Source: Pseudomonadota bacterium
GTDB lineage: Bacteria; Desulfobacterota; Desulfobulbia; Desulfobulbales; Desulfocapsaceae
DNA: 64,000 bases
Reading direction: 5' to 3'
Assembly (NCBI GenBank): GCA_018820855.1
Contig: JAHJNL010000037.1
Coordinates: forward strand, 1 to 64,000
Positions within the stretch are counted from its first letter, which is position 1; each line of letters starts with the position of its first letter. Of this stretch, positions 16,527 to 27,080 are shown piece after piece. Position numbers and translations under genes: made by a program. The notes beneath the pieces are model-generated. The model was not told the DNA's origin, ran no database searches, and worked only from the letters and a program-made list of their open reading frames with translations.

Positions 16527-18515
16527 TTAAGCAACCTTGAACTTACGCACTAAGCCATCAAGCTGCTCTGCCAGCCTTGAAAGCTCATTGGCACTTTGAT
16601 TTACATTCTGGCTGCTGTTGTTTATTTCACTGGATCCGTTACTTATCTCACTGATTTCACGACTGACATCCTGAACCGCAACTGAACTCTGTGCCACATT
16701 CTCATTCACCTCACTTATGCCGGCGGAAGCCTGGGCTATATTTTCGGATATTTCAGAGGTCGCGGCCGACTGCTGTTCAACGGCAGTTGCAATGGTGGTA
16801 ATGACGTCATTGATTTCGTTAATAACTCCGGAAATTGCCTGGATATCGGTGATTGTGGCACCGGTGGTGCCCTGCATCCCTTCAATTTGAATCTTAATAT
16901 CTACAGTGGCTTCCGCTGTCTGCTTGGCCAGTTCTTTAATTTCGTTTGCGACCACAGCAAAGCCCTTCCCTGCTTCACCGGCTCTTGCCGCCTCGATGGT
17001 AGCATTGAGCGCGAGTAAATTGGTCTGCTCCGATATTTCGGTGATGACTTCGGTTACTTTTCCTATTTTATTAGCCGCTGTACCCAACTCATTGACTTTC
17101 GTGGCGGTCTTATGAGACTGCACCACTGCGTCCTCAGAAATCCTTTTGGCCTTGGCCGCATTCTGAGCAATCTCATTAACAGTGGCAGACATCTCTTCCG
17201 CTGCGGAAGCAACCATACCGATGTTACTTGAAGACTGTTCCATTGCCGCAGATACGGAACTCATGTTCACACTGATTTCCTCAGTTGCCGAGGCAACTGA
17301 ATTGGCACGTCCCACAGCATCTTCAGAAGTTGCTGAAAGTTGAGTGGATATGGTTGCCAACTCGGTGGAGGAGGATGTGAGAGTATTGACACCGTTGCTA
17401 ATGTCTTTGATCATGGCACCAAGTGCTACGGTGGTCTGATTAAGGGCCTTGGCCATTGTCCCGACCTCATCCTGCTGATCTATCATCAGGGAGGAGGTAA
17501 AATCTCCCTTGGCTACCTTGTTTATAAATTCCACCACTTTTTGTATGGGCCCGGTGATTGAACGGGTAAGGATGAAAGCAAAGGCAATACCTGCAAGGAT
17601 GGCTATACAGGCAACAATCAGGGTTAATCGGATAGCATTTTGACTTTTGGTCTGCACAAGGGGTCCCAGGACATCCTGTTCTTCTTTTACAGAAGAATTT
17701 ATATCTTCAGCAGCAACCAGCACTTCGGGACCTAATTTTAAAAAAGTGTCAGTTAAAATAGCATTCCGTTCGTAACTGATTGTAGCGAGTTTCTCGAAGG
17801 CAGATATATATATTTGAGCCTCTTCTTTGACTTTCGCATTCAATGCCCGATGAGCTGGGTTCTGCAAGAGCGCATCCAGTGCAGTAACTCCTGTTAAGAC
17901 CTTGGCAATTTCCGATTTCACTTGGTCGTAATCAGCAGGTGCGCTGGTAGCGAGAAATTTCTGACCATAGAGCCTCCCCAGCAGCATATGACGGAGAACT
18001 ATACCTGCCTCATAGGCAACGTCGACATTATTATCTTCCTTTGCCGATGCCATAATTTCCGTCAAATATTTTTCCATCCTGGGACCGGAATCTCGAAGCC
18101 CCTTATTCACTATCTCCTCACTAGCATCACGGATCTCAATTATTCTGACAAAACCCTTCCCGTAATTATGCATATTATCTTTCACGACATCGACATCTTT
18201 GGCACGTTTCGGATCTTGAATTTCCTTTTGGGCCTCATCAAGAAAGCGATTCATTTTTTCAACATAGTCATTGTACTCCTCGACATTCTTATCACTTGCG
18301 GTTCTAAGAAAAGCACTGACGCTCAATCGCACCATCAGCATATTGGTCTGTAAACGACCGGCGAGGTTGGTTTGCTCGGCCAGACCGCGATAGCTGACAA
18401 AACCGTCCCTCACTCCACTCAATCCCTGCCAGGAGACGAAAGAAACAATAATAAGGAGCAGAATTACGATACCGAATCCCCCACCAATTTTTGCTGCAAG
18501 GCTTAACTTTTTCAT
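16527..18515 (-). CDS. Methyl-accepting chemotaxis protein (copy B)
   Basis: 662 aa with ATG at 18515 (SD AGGAG, then [17 protein letters not shown]); the longer frame upstream lacks an SD. TM1 lies at residues about 8-30, then a large helical periplasmic sensor (about 31-300), TM2 about 305-327 ([20 protein letters not shown]), HAMP ([21 protein letters not shown]) and a long coiled-coil signalling domain. Its tip ([20 protein letters not shown]) is the CheA/CheW-binding hairpin. There is no C-terminal CheR pentapeptide. It is the first gene of the MCP-CheA-CheW operon and probably the receptor for the Hpt-less CheA. The ligand is unknown. Confidence 0.93.
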   Translation of the reverse strand: MKKLSLAAKIGGGFGIVILLLIIVSFVSWQGLSGVRDGFVSYRGLAEQTNLAGRLQTNMLMVRLSVSAFLRTASDKNVEEYNDYVEKMNRFLDEAQKEIQDPKRAKDVDVVKDNMHNYGKGFVRIIEIRDASEEIVNKGLRDSGPRMEKYLTEIMASAKEDNNVDVAYEAGIVLRHMLLGRLYGQKFLATSAPADYDQVKSEIAKVLTGVTALDALLQNPAHRALNAKVKEEAQIYISAFEKLATISYERNAILTDTFLKLGPEVLVAAEDINSSVKEEQDVLGPLVQTKSQNAIRLTLIVACIAILAGIAFAFILTRSITGPIQKVVEFINKVAKGDFTSSLMIDQQDEVGTMAKALNQTTVALGAMIKDISNGVNTLTSSSTELATISTQLSATSEDAVGRANSVASATEEISVNMSSVSAAMEQSSSNIGMVASAAEEMSATVNEIAQNAAKAKRISEDAVVQSHKTATKVNELGTAANKIGKVTEVITEISEQTNLLALNATIEAARAGEAGKGFAVVANEIKELAKQTAEATVDIKIQIEGMQGTTGATITDIQAISGVINEINDVITTIATAVEQQSAATSEISENIAQASAGISEVNENVAQSSVAVQDVSREISEISNGSSEINNSSQNVNQSANELSRLAEQLDGLVRKFKVA

Positions 18516-18626
18516 TTTTTCTCCTCTTATAAATGTGCGTCCTGAAATTTCCCCAAATGCCACAACTGGAAACTGCAGATCGTTTTAGCTGCAAAGCCAC
18601 TTGCAACTTTTTATTTATATTCGCTT

Positions 18627-18998
18627 TTATTCGCTTGACCTTATAATTTTTCGAATGGTTTCCTCGGCATGAATATAGTTTTGACTGGCAAATGTGTAAT
18701 ATCTTGGGTTCAGCAGTTGCCCGACTTTTAAAAGTTCCTGGTCATATTCCTGAAGAATAAAGAAAATCTTGAAGTTACTGCACTCCCCCCCCAGGCACGT
18801 CAGGGCCTCCAACTCCTGTTGATCGCGAGCAAAAAGAATTATGAGATCACCGCTGCGCAACTGCAGTGCTTCATGAGAACTAAATCGCAAACCACTGGGC
18901 AGTTCCTGAATATTTATCGGAGGATCTAAAGAACATAGCCACTCCAGAGCTGCTGAGGCCTGAGCAGATTTTTGAGCAGTGTAGAAGAAAATGTTCAT
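18627..18998 (-). CDS. Small receiver-like protein of unknown function (copy B)
   Basis: 123 aa, not matched to a named family. The order of strands and helices (NIFFYTAQ; DLIILFARDQQELEAL; FKIFFILQEYDQELLKVGQLL; YYTFASQNYIHAEETIRKII) looks like a receiver (CheY-type) fold without the acidic pocket and clear phosphoacceptor, so I infer a pseudo-receiver. A close paralogue (about 75-80 % identical by eye) is at 26147. Both lie directly upstream of an MCP gene. SD (GGGAGAGAGGG) precedes ATG 18998. Cytoplasmic; probably a partner of the adjacent MCP or of the PocR kinase. Very likely a real gene because a second copy is conserved at protein level. Confidence 0.7.
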   Translation of the reverse strand: MNIFFYTAQKSAQASAALEWLCSLDPPINIQELPSGLRFSSHEALQLRSGDLIILFARDQQELEALTCLGGECSNFKIFFILQEYDQELLKVGQLLNPRYYTFASQNYIHAEETIRKIIRSSE

Positions 18999-19199
18999 TC
19001 CCTCTCTCCCTTTTTCCTAGGTTGAAATAAATGTTCAAATTACAGAACAACGAACCACCACATTGCGGTACTGTTACATTGCAGTATGTGTTCCAGCTCA
19101 ACAAACAATATTAAAAGTCATTATTATTTCAGATTGTTGCTTGTACTTTTGAGGGAAATCCGCCAAAGCGCGCAGAGAGGAGGTGTGCATTGGCTGTAC

Positions 19200-19400
19200 A
19201 TTGAGTCTGATTTTTCAGACATGAGGGAGAGGCCCCTGCACAATAATTCGGAGCCGCGACATTGGTATGTGACGCATATCAACTTGATATAAAGGTGATT
19301 TATTTACGACTTGATATGCAAGTGCCAATGGGAAATGAGCTATTACAACAAAAAAAGAAAATCTACTTTTCCATACTGTCTTATTTATTAGACACCATGA
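19200..19400. repeat. Conserved non-coding leader with two hairpins (copy B)
   Basis: Part of the 759-bp gene-free region 18,999-19,757. A block here recurs at 26,690-26,910. Hairpin 1 is GTCTGA (19,205-19,210), loop TTTT, TCAGAC (19,215-19,220). Hairpin 2 is TGTCTTA (19,377-19,383), loop TTTA, TTAGACA (19,388-19,394), preceded by GAAAATCTACTTTTCCAT. In the other copy the stem is TGTCTGA/TCAGACA, so a T-A pair replaces a G-C pair. The element lies upstream of the small receiver-like gene and downstream of the sigma-54 regulator gene. It could be a leader, a processing site or a terminator; on the minus strand a T-rich stretch follows only after about 14 nt. Confidence 0.6.
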
Positions 19401-19757
19401 GCACTCCTGACACTCATTTTTACAGGCATTCACAATTAAGCAGATCAACTATACGTTATATCAATTCATCTGGGTGTTACGCAGGCAGGAGAAGGATTGG
19501 AGCCATCCAATTGGCATATAACCAATCTTTCCAAACAACATTGCTACAGATATGGGAAGGCACTCTTCTCAAATAATACATGGAAGATCTGGTGAAACAT
19601 TGCAGAAAGGAAAAAGGAGACCGGAACACAGCGAAACAAATTCGGTATCGTCAGGTTTGAGCCGGCAGTTACCAGTTCTTCAAAATAACCCATCAAATCG
19701 GAATGACAGCAATCAATTTTCCGAGGGCCTGTTTGAATGATTTAGAATTTTTTCGGA

Positions 19758-21173
19758 TTACTTCTTGAGGCGATCCTGGGTGGTTTTATACTCTATCTTA
19801 TTCAGCAACTGGTACACCCTCGCTCGAGAAATACCTGATATTTCGCAAGCTTCCTGTATGTTTTCCGCCGTGTAGGTCATAAGGTGAGTGAGATATTCTA
19901 TTTCCATCATTGCCTTATACTCTTTCCAAGGCAAGGGTCTATTCAGTTCCTTACGCAAAGTTTTTGCTTTCTCATACCCCTCTGGCCTATTTTGCAGCTT
20001 CCGTTGTGCCTGATCTATACGAATATGATCGGGGAGATGATAGGAAAAAAGAGTATGATGCCGGTAGGCTCTGGCACACACTTCTTCCAGAAGTTGCTGC
20101 AGCTCACGAACATTGCCGGGCCAGGGATGCGTTTGAAGATGTTCTATAAACTCTGAGGTGAGGACCTTCTGTTCAATCTGTAACCGATCACAGAGGCACG
20201 AAACAGTATGTCTTGCCAGGACAGGGATGTCTTCAATTCTCATGCGCAGAGGGGGAAGACAGATATGAAATGAACGCAATCTGAACAGGAGGTCGGCACG
20301 AAACATTCCAGCCTCAACCATCTTATCAAGATCGCGATTCGTGGCGGTGACTACTCTGAAATCTGAGTAGTATTCTGTTGTGCTGCCCACCGGTCGATAC
20401 CGCCCTTCCTGAATAACGCGGAGAAATTTCTTTTGTACATCAAGGGGGAGTTCGCCGACTTCGTCCAAAAAGAGCGTGCCGCCGTTGGCAAGCTGGATAA
20501 GTCCTTCTCTAGCCTTCTCAGCTCCGGTGAATGCCCCTCTGGCATGACCAAACAGTGTGCTTTCAATGAGAGTCTCCGGCAATGATGCACAGTCTATAAT
20601 GACAAAGGGCTTTTCAGCCCTGGGCGAATTTTCATGGAGTGCTCTGGCAAAAACTTCCTTTCCTGTTCCTGTCTCCCCGGTTATGAGGACACTGGCATCT
20701 CCGGTTGCGGCATTTGCAAGTTTATCAAGACATGCAGTGATTGCCGGCCCTTCGCCAATAATTTTGTCCCGTTTAAGAGCCACCTTGATGACAGAAGTTG
20801 TCTGTTTTTCTTTTCTGTATTCAAGCGCACGCGTGAGGGGAAGCAGGAGATCCCGAATGACATGAGGCTTTTCCAGATAACTCCACGCACCTGACTTAAT
20901 AGCTTTTTCTGCACCACTCGAGTCGCCCGCTCCCGTCATAATAATTATTTCCGGGGTGGAAGGCAGACTTGCAAATTGGCTCAGAGAGTCCAGGCCATTT
21001 CCGTCCGGCAACTTCACATCGAGAAAGACCACATCAAAGTCAGCTTCCTGTGCCACATGAATACCATCTGTTAACGTATATGCGCATGTTACTGCGTGAT
21101 CGACAGATTCAAGACGTCGTACCAACATGGAACAAAGCATTTTATCGTCATCCACTATAAGAATATCAGCCAT
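19758..21173 (-). CDS. Sigma-54-dependent NtrC-family response regulator
   Basis: 471 aa from ATG 21173 ([10 protein letters not shown]). Receiver domain 1-120 with the phosphoacceptor Asp52 (FLDVKLPDG). AAA+ domain about 145-375 with Walker A GETGTGKE, GAFTGA loop (GHARGAFTGAEKA) for sigma-54 contact and Walker B GTLFLDEVGE. The C-terminal Fis-type HTH is ENIQEACEISGISRARVYQLL. It activates sigma-54 promoters when phosphorylated, most likely by the PocR hybrid kinase whose 3' end it overlaps by 8 bases. No convincing -24/-12 site was found in front of the neighbouring small ORF or MCP genes, so its targets may lie elsewhere. Confidence 0.95.
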   Translation of the reverse strand: MADILIVDDDKMLCSMLVRRLESVDHAVTCAYTLTDGIHVAQEADFDVVFLDVKLPDGNGLDSLSQFASLPSTPEIIIMTGAGDSSGAEKAIKSGAWSYLEKPHVIRDLLLPLTRALEYRKEKQTTSVIKVALKRDKIIGEGPAITACLDKLANAATGDASVLITGETGTGKEVFARALHENSPRAEKPFVIIDCASLPETLIESTLFGHARGAFTGAEKAREGLIQLANGGTLFLDEVGELPLDVQKKFLRVIQEGRYRPVGSTTEYYSDFRVVTATNRDLDKMVEAGMFRADLLFRLRSFHICLPPLRMRIEDIPVLARHTVSCLCDRLQIEQKVLTSEFIEHLQTHPWPGNVRELQQLLEEVCARAYRHHTLFSYHLPDHIRIDQAQRKLQNRPEGYEKAKTLRKELNRPLPWKEYKAMMEIEYLTHLMTYTAENIQEACEISGISRARVYQLLNKIEYKTTQDRLKK

Positions 21174-23619
21174 TGTCAAGAACCTTACGTATTGTTTCAG
21201 CCAGTACTCGTGGGGGGAATGGCTTCACCAGAAATTCACAGACTCCAAAAGATTTTGCTTCAACCCTATTCACCGATCTACTGTAGCCGGTACAAAGTAT
21301 GCTTTGGGCCTCAGGTCTTATTTTCAGAATTTCCCTGATCAGATCAAGACCCGTCAGGTTCGGCATTGTCATATCCGTTACAATAATATCGTAATCCTCC
21401 GGTTTTTGTTGAAAATCATTAAGTGCTTCAAGACTGTCCGAAAAACATGTCACCTGATAACCGAGTTCCTCCAGAGCCCGTTTGTGCAGATCTATCAGAA
21501 CATTTTCATCATCTATCAACAAAACCCGTTCACGACCACTTTGGGGGAGGTTCACATGAGTGCTCACTGTGGAGAACTCTTCTTCAACTATCGGCAGATA
21601 TATCTGAAAAACAGTGCCTACTCCGGGGGCACTCTCCAGCAAGATTGTACCTTGATGGTTTTGTACAATGCCATTGACCACCGCAAGCCCCAAACCCGTT
21701 CCTTTTTCTTTTTCTTTGGTCGTAAAAAACGGATCAAAAATTTTTGTTTTAATTTCCTCTGGGATGCCCCTCCCTGAATCGCAAATTTCGATACAGGCAT
21801 GCCGTTGATCGGTTTGTTCTGCACTATTCAATAAGTACAGGGAGGCGGGAGGTGCTGCCTCACTGAGAGTGACCGAAATAAGACCATAATCGTCTTGTAT
21901 TGCCTGCATGGCATTGGTGCAGAGATTCATAACAACCTGATGAATCTGAGTCGGATCAGCCAGAACACTCCCACATTCCTGATCAATTGACACTCTAAAC
22001 TGAATGGAGCTTGGGAGGGATGAGCAGAGCATATCGGCCACTTCCTGTATTGTGTCCTGCAGTCGCAGAGGCTGGAAATTCTCCTTTTCCTGACGGCTGT
22101 AAAGCAGGATCTGTTTAACAAGGTCGGCGGCCCTGTTACCGGCAAGTACCATCTGCTGGATATCTTGAACAACCGGGCTGGACGGAGGAAGTTGCTCTAA
22201 TGCCATCTGCCCATGACCAAGAATGGATGTGAGAATGTTATTGAAGTCATGAGCTATTCCCCCAGCCAGTGTGCCGAGTGCCTCAAGCTTAACCGACTGC
22301 TGTAACTGCTGTTCAAGCAGCTTTCTTTCCTGTTCGTCTTTTTTCTGCTCAGTAATATCCTGGATAATTGAGAGAAGCCTGGCACGCCCGTGAACCTTGA
22401 TTATCTCGGTAAAATATAAACATTGCAGTTTATCCCCGTTTTTGGTCCTGATGCTTACTGCATAATTATTGATCGTTTTTTGCTGCTGGGTATGTTGTTT
22501 CAGATAGGATCGCATTTCCATGGTGAGGATGCCCAGATCAGTGGATCGACGTCCAATCATCTCATCTCTGGTATAGCCGATGGTTTGTGCAAATTTGTCA
22601 TTTACAGCGATAATCTCACCGCTTTCGATATCACTGATAGCCATCAGAAGCGGATTTTTTTGAAAGGCCTTTTCGAATTTTTCTTCTGCCTGCTTAAGCT
22701 TCGTGATATCTGAGACTGTTCCTAACACTCGTTTGACAGAGCCGTCCGGGGTACGGGCAACAACTTTCCCACGTGCACTCACCCAGATATAATCTCCCGA
22801 AGTGGTGATAGAGCGAAACCTGTTTCTAAACGGTTTGTCGGATGAGATACTTTGCAGGAATGCCTCATGGGTACGGATACGATCTTGCGGGTGAATGAGG
22901 TCCTGCCAGACACCGTAGTTAATGGGAAAAGCATCAGCTTCATAGCCCAGCATGGTATAGGCACGAGGACTCCAGGTTATGATGTCCCGTTCCAGATCCC
23001 AATCCCACAGTCCATCATCAATTGCCTCCAGGGTCATGCGAAGTTGCTCCTCATTTTTCCGCAACATCTCAGTTTGTTCGAGCTCCTTCAAACGAGTCAG
23101 TCCCATTGAAGCAATATTCCTCGTGAATACAGAAATAAAATCAAGAATGCGGGTATGGGATGCAGCTGAGAAGACAGGAACCTCTGCCAGCGCCTGCATG
23201 TATTCAACCTCATCAAATCCATATCGATGGGCCTGGTGCCGAAAGCGAATTCGTAATTCTTCCGAAACAGGTTCGTGCAGAACCTGTCCGGCAAAAACAT
23301 TGGCCAAGTGTTGCCCATTAACCAAAAGAGGACAGAGGGAGTCGATCAATCCGTGGGGACAGGTGTAAACAATAGAGGTTTTACCATCGGGTAAAACATT
23401 CACGTGTTGGGTATCACATTCTATGCACAACTTACAGGAGGCACTGTTTTTACGGTGAAAATCAAGGCATATCCTCTGCCACCCCACTCCCTTAAGAACA
23501 TTTCCTTCGAGGTCTACAATTGCCAATGGCATGTTAGTGAGACTACACAATTGTTGTAGCATTTCCCCCAGCTCATCAATATCCAGGAGATCAGTAAGTT
23601 TGTATTGCAGCTTCAACAT
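21166..23619 (-). CDS. PocR-PAS-PAS hybrid histidine kinase (copy B)
   Basis: 817 aa from ATG 23619, a start aligned with the paralogue at 29549; a TTG lies six codons earlier. It is cytoplasmic, with no TM. The N-terminal PocR sensor (about 1-180; [26 protein letters not shown]) has a Cys group C62-x2-C65-x2-C68 plus C87 (CPHGL), possibly a metal or cluster site. PAS1 is about 195-305 and PAS2 about 312-425. HisKA has His457 (GGIAHDFNN). HATPase follows (N-box [24 protein letters not shown]), then a C-terminal receiver about 700-812 with Asp in IIVTDMTMP. PocR domains sense small organic molecules in the cytoplasm. It overlaps the response regulator gene, forming a two-component pair. Confidence 0.93.
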   Translation of the reverse strand: MLKLQYKLTDLLDIDELGEMLQQLCSLTNMPLAIVDLEGNVLKGVGWQRICLDFHRKNSASCKLCIECDTQHVNVLPDGKTSIVYTCPHGLIDSLCPLLVNGQHLANVFAGQVLHEPVSEELRIRFRHQAHRYGFDEVEYMQALAEVPVFSAASHTRILDFISVFTRNIASMGLTRLKELEQTEMLRKNEEQLRMTLEAIDDGLWDWDLERDIITWSPRAYTMLGYEADAFPINYGVWQDLIHPQDRIRTHEAFLQSISSDKPFRNRFRSITTSGDYIWVSARGKVVARTPDGSVKRVLGTVSDITKLKQAEEKFEKAFQKNPLLMAISDIESGEIIAVNDKFAQTIGYTRDEMIGRRSTDLGILTMEMRSYLKQHTQQQKTINNYAVSIRTKNGDKLQCLYFTEIIKVHGRARLLSIIQDITEQKKDEQERKLLEQQLQQSVKLEALGTLAGGIAHDFNNILTSILGHGQMALEQLPPSSPVVQDIQQMVLAGNRAADLVKQILLYSRQEKENFQPLRLQDTIQEVADMLCSSLPSSIQFRVSIDQECGSVLADPTQIHQVVMNLCTNAMQAIQDDYGLISVTLSEAAPPASLYLLNSAEQTDQRHACIEICDSGRGIPEEIKTKIFDPFFTTKEKEKGTGLGLAVVNGIVQNHQGTILLESAPGVGTVFQIYLPIVEEEFSTVSTHVNLPQSGRERVLLIDDENVLIDLHKRALEELGYQVTCFSDSLEALNDFQQKPEDYDIIVTDMTMPNLTGLDLIREILKIRPEAQSILCTGYSRSVNRVEAKSFGVCEFLVKPFPPRVLAETIRKVLDNG

Positions 23620-24136
23620 AATTTTCAGAAATAACAAGTAAGCCCTTTTGCAATCTGCGCTCAGGGAGACTAAAGAAGGTGTTCATATATTTTTTTTGCA
23701 ACATCATCTGCGCCAACTCCGTCAGCAGCCTCAGCATGGATTTTTGCATCGTTACGCCAAAGACTATCACAAAATAACAGTTAATAACTAGTACAATAGC
23801 AGATCAGATGTTAAAAACTCATCGATTATCTATAAGAACACTTGAACTTATGTCCATTTCCAAACAAGCAGATAACATCGGCTTGATGCGTGAAAAAATT
23901 CTTCGTTCGCCTCGAATAGAGCGTTAAGATTTGCTTCTTGCTTGCCTTTCCAGGCAGTCGATAAATTTAAGGGCAGGATCTAGATGATATGCCAATGATT
24001 AAACCTATCGAGCAACTAAACATTATGAAATAACTCCACATTACAACAAACAGATCCCCACCCAACTCTTATGACAGACAGGTTCATAAGGTGGCTGGGC
24101 GAGGACTGATTTCATTTGTCTGAAGAAATAATACAC
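23620..24136. other. Intergenic region upstream of kinase copy B
   Basis: 517 bp without a supported gene. It separates the MCP of copy A from the PocR kinase of copy B, both read leftward, so it holds the end of one unit and the promoter of the next. Near the MCP end is a hairpin at 24,057-24,099. The remainder is AT-rich and I could not place a -35/-10 or a sigma-54 site with confidence. Confidence 0.5.
24057..24099 (-). terminator. Hairpin downstream of MCP copy A
   Basis: An imperfect stem pairs CCCA-CCCA and CTTATGA (24,057-24,074) with TCATAAG and TGGCTGGG (24,084-24,099), with loop CAGACAGG. It lies 38-80 bp beyond the MCP stop. Only a weak T-run follows on the minus strand, so termination efficiency is uncertain. 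Confidence 0.4.
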
Positions 24137-25801
24137 TCAGACCTTGAATTTTTTCACAAGAGCTTCCAACTGAACAGCCAACTCAGCCAAGCCCTGAGCA
24201 CTCTGCTGAACCTGGCCGCTGCCGTCCCCCACCTCGTTCGACTGCTGGTTAATTCCAGCGATATCGCGTGTAATGTCGGCAATGACTACTGTACTCTGCG
24301 CCATACTTTCATTAACCTCGACAATTCCCTGAGACGTCTGAAAAATATTGTTGGAGATTTCGCCGGATGCAGCCGACTGCTCTTCCACAGCAGTGGCGAT
24401 CCCATTAATCACATTATTGATCTCAGTGATCACTGCGGAAATCTTTTCGATATCTTCCACCGCTGTTGATGTCGTATTTTGCATCTCACTGATCTGACTT
24501 TTAATATCTACAGTGGCTTCAGCAGTCTGGCGAGCCAATTCCTTGATCTCATTGGCTACCACCGCAAACCCCTTACCCGCTTCACCGGCCCTCGCCGCTT
24601 CAATGGTAGCATTCAAGGCCAGCAGGTTGGTCTGTTCGGATATCTCAGTAATGGCTTCGGTCACCCTCCCTATTTTATGAGCTGACTTGCCCAGAACTGC
24701 CATTTTTTCAGAGGCGAGCATGGATTGTTCGACCGCATCCTCGGAGATAAGGCGGGCCTTTTCAGCACTCTGGGCAATCTCAGTTACGGTGGCAGTCATC
24801 TCTTCCATAGAAGAGGCAACCATGTTGACGTTACCTGATGACTGCTCCATCGTGGCGGAAACCGAATTTATATTGGTGCTCATCTCTTCAGTGGCAGCAG
24901 CAACCGTAGCCGATTTATCTGCAGTATCACGGGCTGCTCCTGTCAACTGCTTGGAAATAGCGGCCAGATCGTTGGAAGAAAAGGTGAGACTGCTGACTCC
25001 GCTGACGACCTCCTTGATCATACCACTCAATTGCTCTATCATGGAGTTAAGAGATGAGGCCATATGGCCAATCTCATCCTTCTGCATAATGTCAAGTCTT
25101 GAGGTGAAATCTCCTTTGGCCATGGTCTCTATTAAGGCGGAGGCCTTGCTTATCGGAACAGTAATGGAGCGGATGATGAAAAAGGCAAAGACCATACTCA
25201 AAACCAGAGAGATGCCTAGGAGGATACTGATCACCATCACTTCAATACCGGCATCATGAGCAGCCTTTTCACCTGTTGTATCAGCCAAGGCTGTTTGAAA
25301 ATCTTTTAATTCATCTATTGCTTCTATATATTTTTTTTGCGAATTCCGAATCTCGGAAAGAAGTAATTCTTTTGCCTGATCAATTTGTTTTGTTTTAACC
25401 AATTCTAAATAAACATCAACATGACGAGCAAAATCACTCCGCCTGTCAATAGATTTCTGTAATAAAGATTTTCCCTGGTCACTCTTGATGGTACTGACCA
25501 ATTGCTCAAAAAGATCATTGATCATGTCGCGAGATGCAGCAATCCGTTGCATCTCGTAATTTTGATGCTCTTTGTTATCGTCGATAATGATATTACGCAG
25601 ACACCGGGCAACGACATTAAGATGTTCAATAATATGACTGGCCTGCTCGGTCTTTTTCATGCGATCATGGACAAGTAGATCGAGCTCACCATTCAACGAC
25701 ATGATCCCCTTGATCGAATACCCTCCGACTCCCATCATCAGCACCAGAATGATGCCAAAACAGAAGGTTAAACGTGATCCGATCTTGAAATTTTTCAACA
25801 T
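24137..25801 (-). CDS. Methyl-accepting chemotaxis protein with four-helix-bundle sensor (copy A)
   Basis: 554 aa from ATG 25801 ([23 protein letters not shown]). TM1 is about 12-32, followed by a helical periplasmic sensor of about 155 residues of the 4HB_MCP kind, then TM2 about 190-212 ([20 protein letters not shown]). HAMP ([22 protein letters not shown]) and a signalling coiled coil with tip [20 protein letters not shown] follow. The signalling half is very similar to the MCP at 16527, while the sensor is shorter and different, so the duplicated units now detect different ligands. It has no CheA/CheW of its own and would use those at 13.9-16.4 kb or others. Confidence 0.93.
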   Translation of the reverse strand: MLKNFKIGSRLTFCFGIILVLMMGVGGYSIKGIMSLNGELDLLVHDRMKKTEQASHIIEHLNVVARCLRNIIIDDNKEHQNYEMQRIAASRDMINDLFEQLVSTIKSDQGKSLLQKSIDRRSDFARHVDVYLELVKTKQIDQAKELLLSEIRNSQKKYIEAIDELKDFQTALADTTGEKAAHDAGIEVMVISILLGISLVLSMVFAFFIIRSITVPISKASALIETMAKGDFTSRLDIMQKDEIGHMASSLNSMIEQLSGMIKEVVSGVSSLTFSSNDLAAISKQLTGAARDTADKSATVAAATEEMSTNINSVSATMEQSSGNVNMVASSMEEMTATVTEIAQSAEKARLISEDAVEQSMLASEKMAVLGKSAHKIGRVTEAITEISEQTNLLALNATIEAARAGEAGKGFAVVANEIKELARQTAEATVDIKSQISEMQNTTSTAVEDIEKISAVITEINNVINGIATAVEEQSAASGEISNNIFQTSQGIVEVNESMAQSTVVIADITRDIAGINQQSNEVGDGSGQVQQSAQGLAELAVQLEALVKKFKV

Positions 25802-26146
25802 TCCATATCTCCTTTTCTCAAAATTGTCGTTGTCAGAGGATGTCCTCAAATCTGTCCAAAACATTTACTAACGTAATAATTTATCTTCACAGATACTTGT
25901 CTCTCTATGCATGACTTTCTTGAAACAACAGATGAAACAACAATCATCCTGCGCTCATCTCTCAAACAGATAATGAGCTGATACCCACAGTCCAATAGCC
26001 CTCTCCAAAAAGGGTCAACATGCTGGATTGACAAACTCCCTGCAGCCTGTCAATGCACAGCTCCTGTACGAATGAGAAGATCGACAAAGAGAAACTGCAT
26101 ACGATTCCACCTGACTCGCAGCCCCAACCATAAATGCCCATCTGCT

Positions 26147-26509
26147 TTATCTTATGATTTTCCTGATCGTTTCCTCAGCATGCATATAGTTTTGACTGGC
26201 AAACGTGGAATATCTGGGATTAAGCAATTGCCCAATCTTCAAGAGTTCCTGATCATACTCTTGAAAAATAAAAAAAATCTTGAAGTTACTGCACACACTC
26301 CTCAGCCGTATCAAAGCCTCCAACTCCTTTCGATCACGGGCAAAAAGAATGATGAGGTCTCCGCTACGCAGTTGCATCGACTCGTAAGAACTAAATTCTG
26401 AGCCACTGGGCAGTTCCTGAATGTTTAATGGAGGGCGCAGAGAACAAAGCCACTCAAAAGCCGCTGAGGCCTCAGTGGATTTTTGAGCAGTGTAGAAAAA
26501 ATTGTTCAT
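26147..26509 (-). CDS. Small receiver-like protein of unknown function (copy A)
   Basis: 120 aa, paralogue of the protein at 18627. Shared segments include INIQELPSG/LNIQELPSG, LQLRSGDLIILFARD, CSNFKIFFI, QEYDQELLK, GQLLNPRY and HAEETIRKIIR. Conservation of these blocks and insertion-free alignment show selection on the protein. The C-terminal SSE of copy B is absent. The spacing to the MCP downstream (345 bp) is longer than in copy B (111 bp). A weak SD (GAAGAGAGAGGG) precedes ATG 26509. Function unknown; pseudo-receiver fold inferred. Confidence 0.7.
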   Translation of the reverse strand: MNNFFYTAQKSTEASAAFEWLCSLRPPLNIQELPSGSEFSSYESMQLRSGDLIILFARDRKELEALIRLRSVCSNFKIFFIFQEYDQELLKIGQLLNPRYSTFASQNYMHAEETIRKIIR

Positions 26510-26689
26510 CCCTCTCTCTTCCTTGTTTCTGGGCTGAAATAGATGACAGCATAAAAACTACCTACCAGCCCAATGCAGTATCCGTTCCTTTTTTTGGGTA
26601 TATAAACAAAACAGGACAATGCTTTATTAACTTATTGATTTCTTAATTATATTTACAAAAAGGAGAGTGGCCCACGAGCAAGGTTCCAT

Positions 26690-26910
26690 TCGCATCAAGT
26701 CTAATTTTTCAGACTCAGTGGCCACATCCCTGGCCAGCAATCCAGCTCTGCGACATCAGTCGAAAAACGTATCTATTCGACACAAAAGGATTTTTTTACT
26801 TCAGAAGAAAACGCTGATGGAGGAAGGAGAGTTATTGCGAGTAACAAAAAAGAAAATCTACTTTCCCATCCTGTCTGATTTATCAGACAGGACAAAAGCT
26901 CCTGATAACA
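26690..26910. repeat. Conserved non-coding leader with two hairpins (copy A)
   Basis: Second copy of the block at 19,200-19,400, inside the 571-bp gene-free region 26,510-27,080. Hairpin 1 is AGTCTAA (26,698-26,704) against CAGACT, imperfect. Hairpin 2 is CCTGTCTGA (26,870-26,878), loop TTTA, TCAGACAGG (26,883-26,891), a perfect 9-bp stem, preceded by GAAAATCTACTTTCCCAT. The loop and left flank are the same as in copy B while one stem pair differs by a compensatory change. It lies about 190 bp after the kinase stop and about 360 bp before the small gene on the minus strand. Confidence 0.6.
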
Positions 26911-27080
26911 TTATTCATTATCAGGCTGTACGCCAATAGATAAGTCCCGCAGATCTGTTCTGCAACGCCCCTTACAGAGACTTAGAGACTTCCTTTATGT
27001 AGAGTAAGATGAAAATGCCTGGAAAGGCGGGAACGCTTCAAGACATTGTACAAAAATGAAGCAGAGCATGGCTATTGCTT

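Noticed and set aside
18999-19757. Search for sigma-54 sites before the small receiver-like gene and MCP
   Set aside because: TGGCACTTGCA appears (reverse of 19,316-19,326) but the two boxes are only five bases apart, which is not functional spacing.
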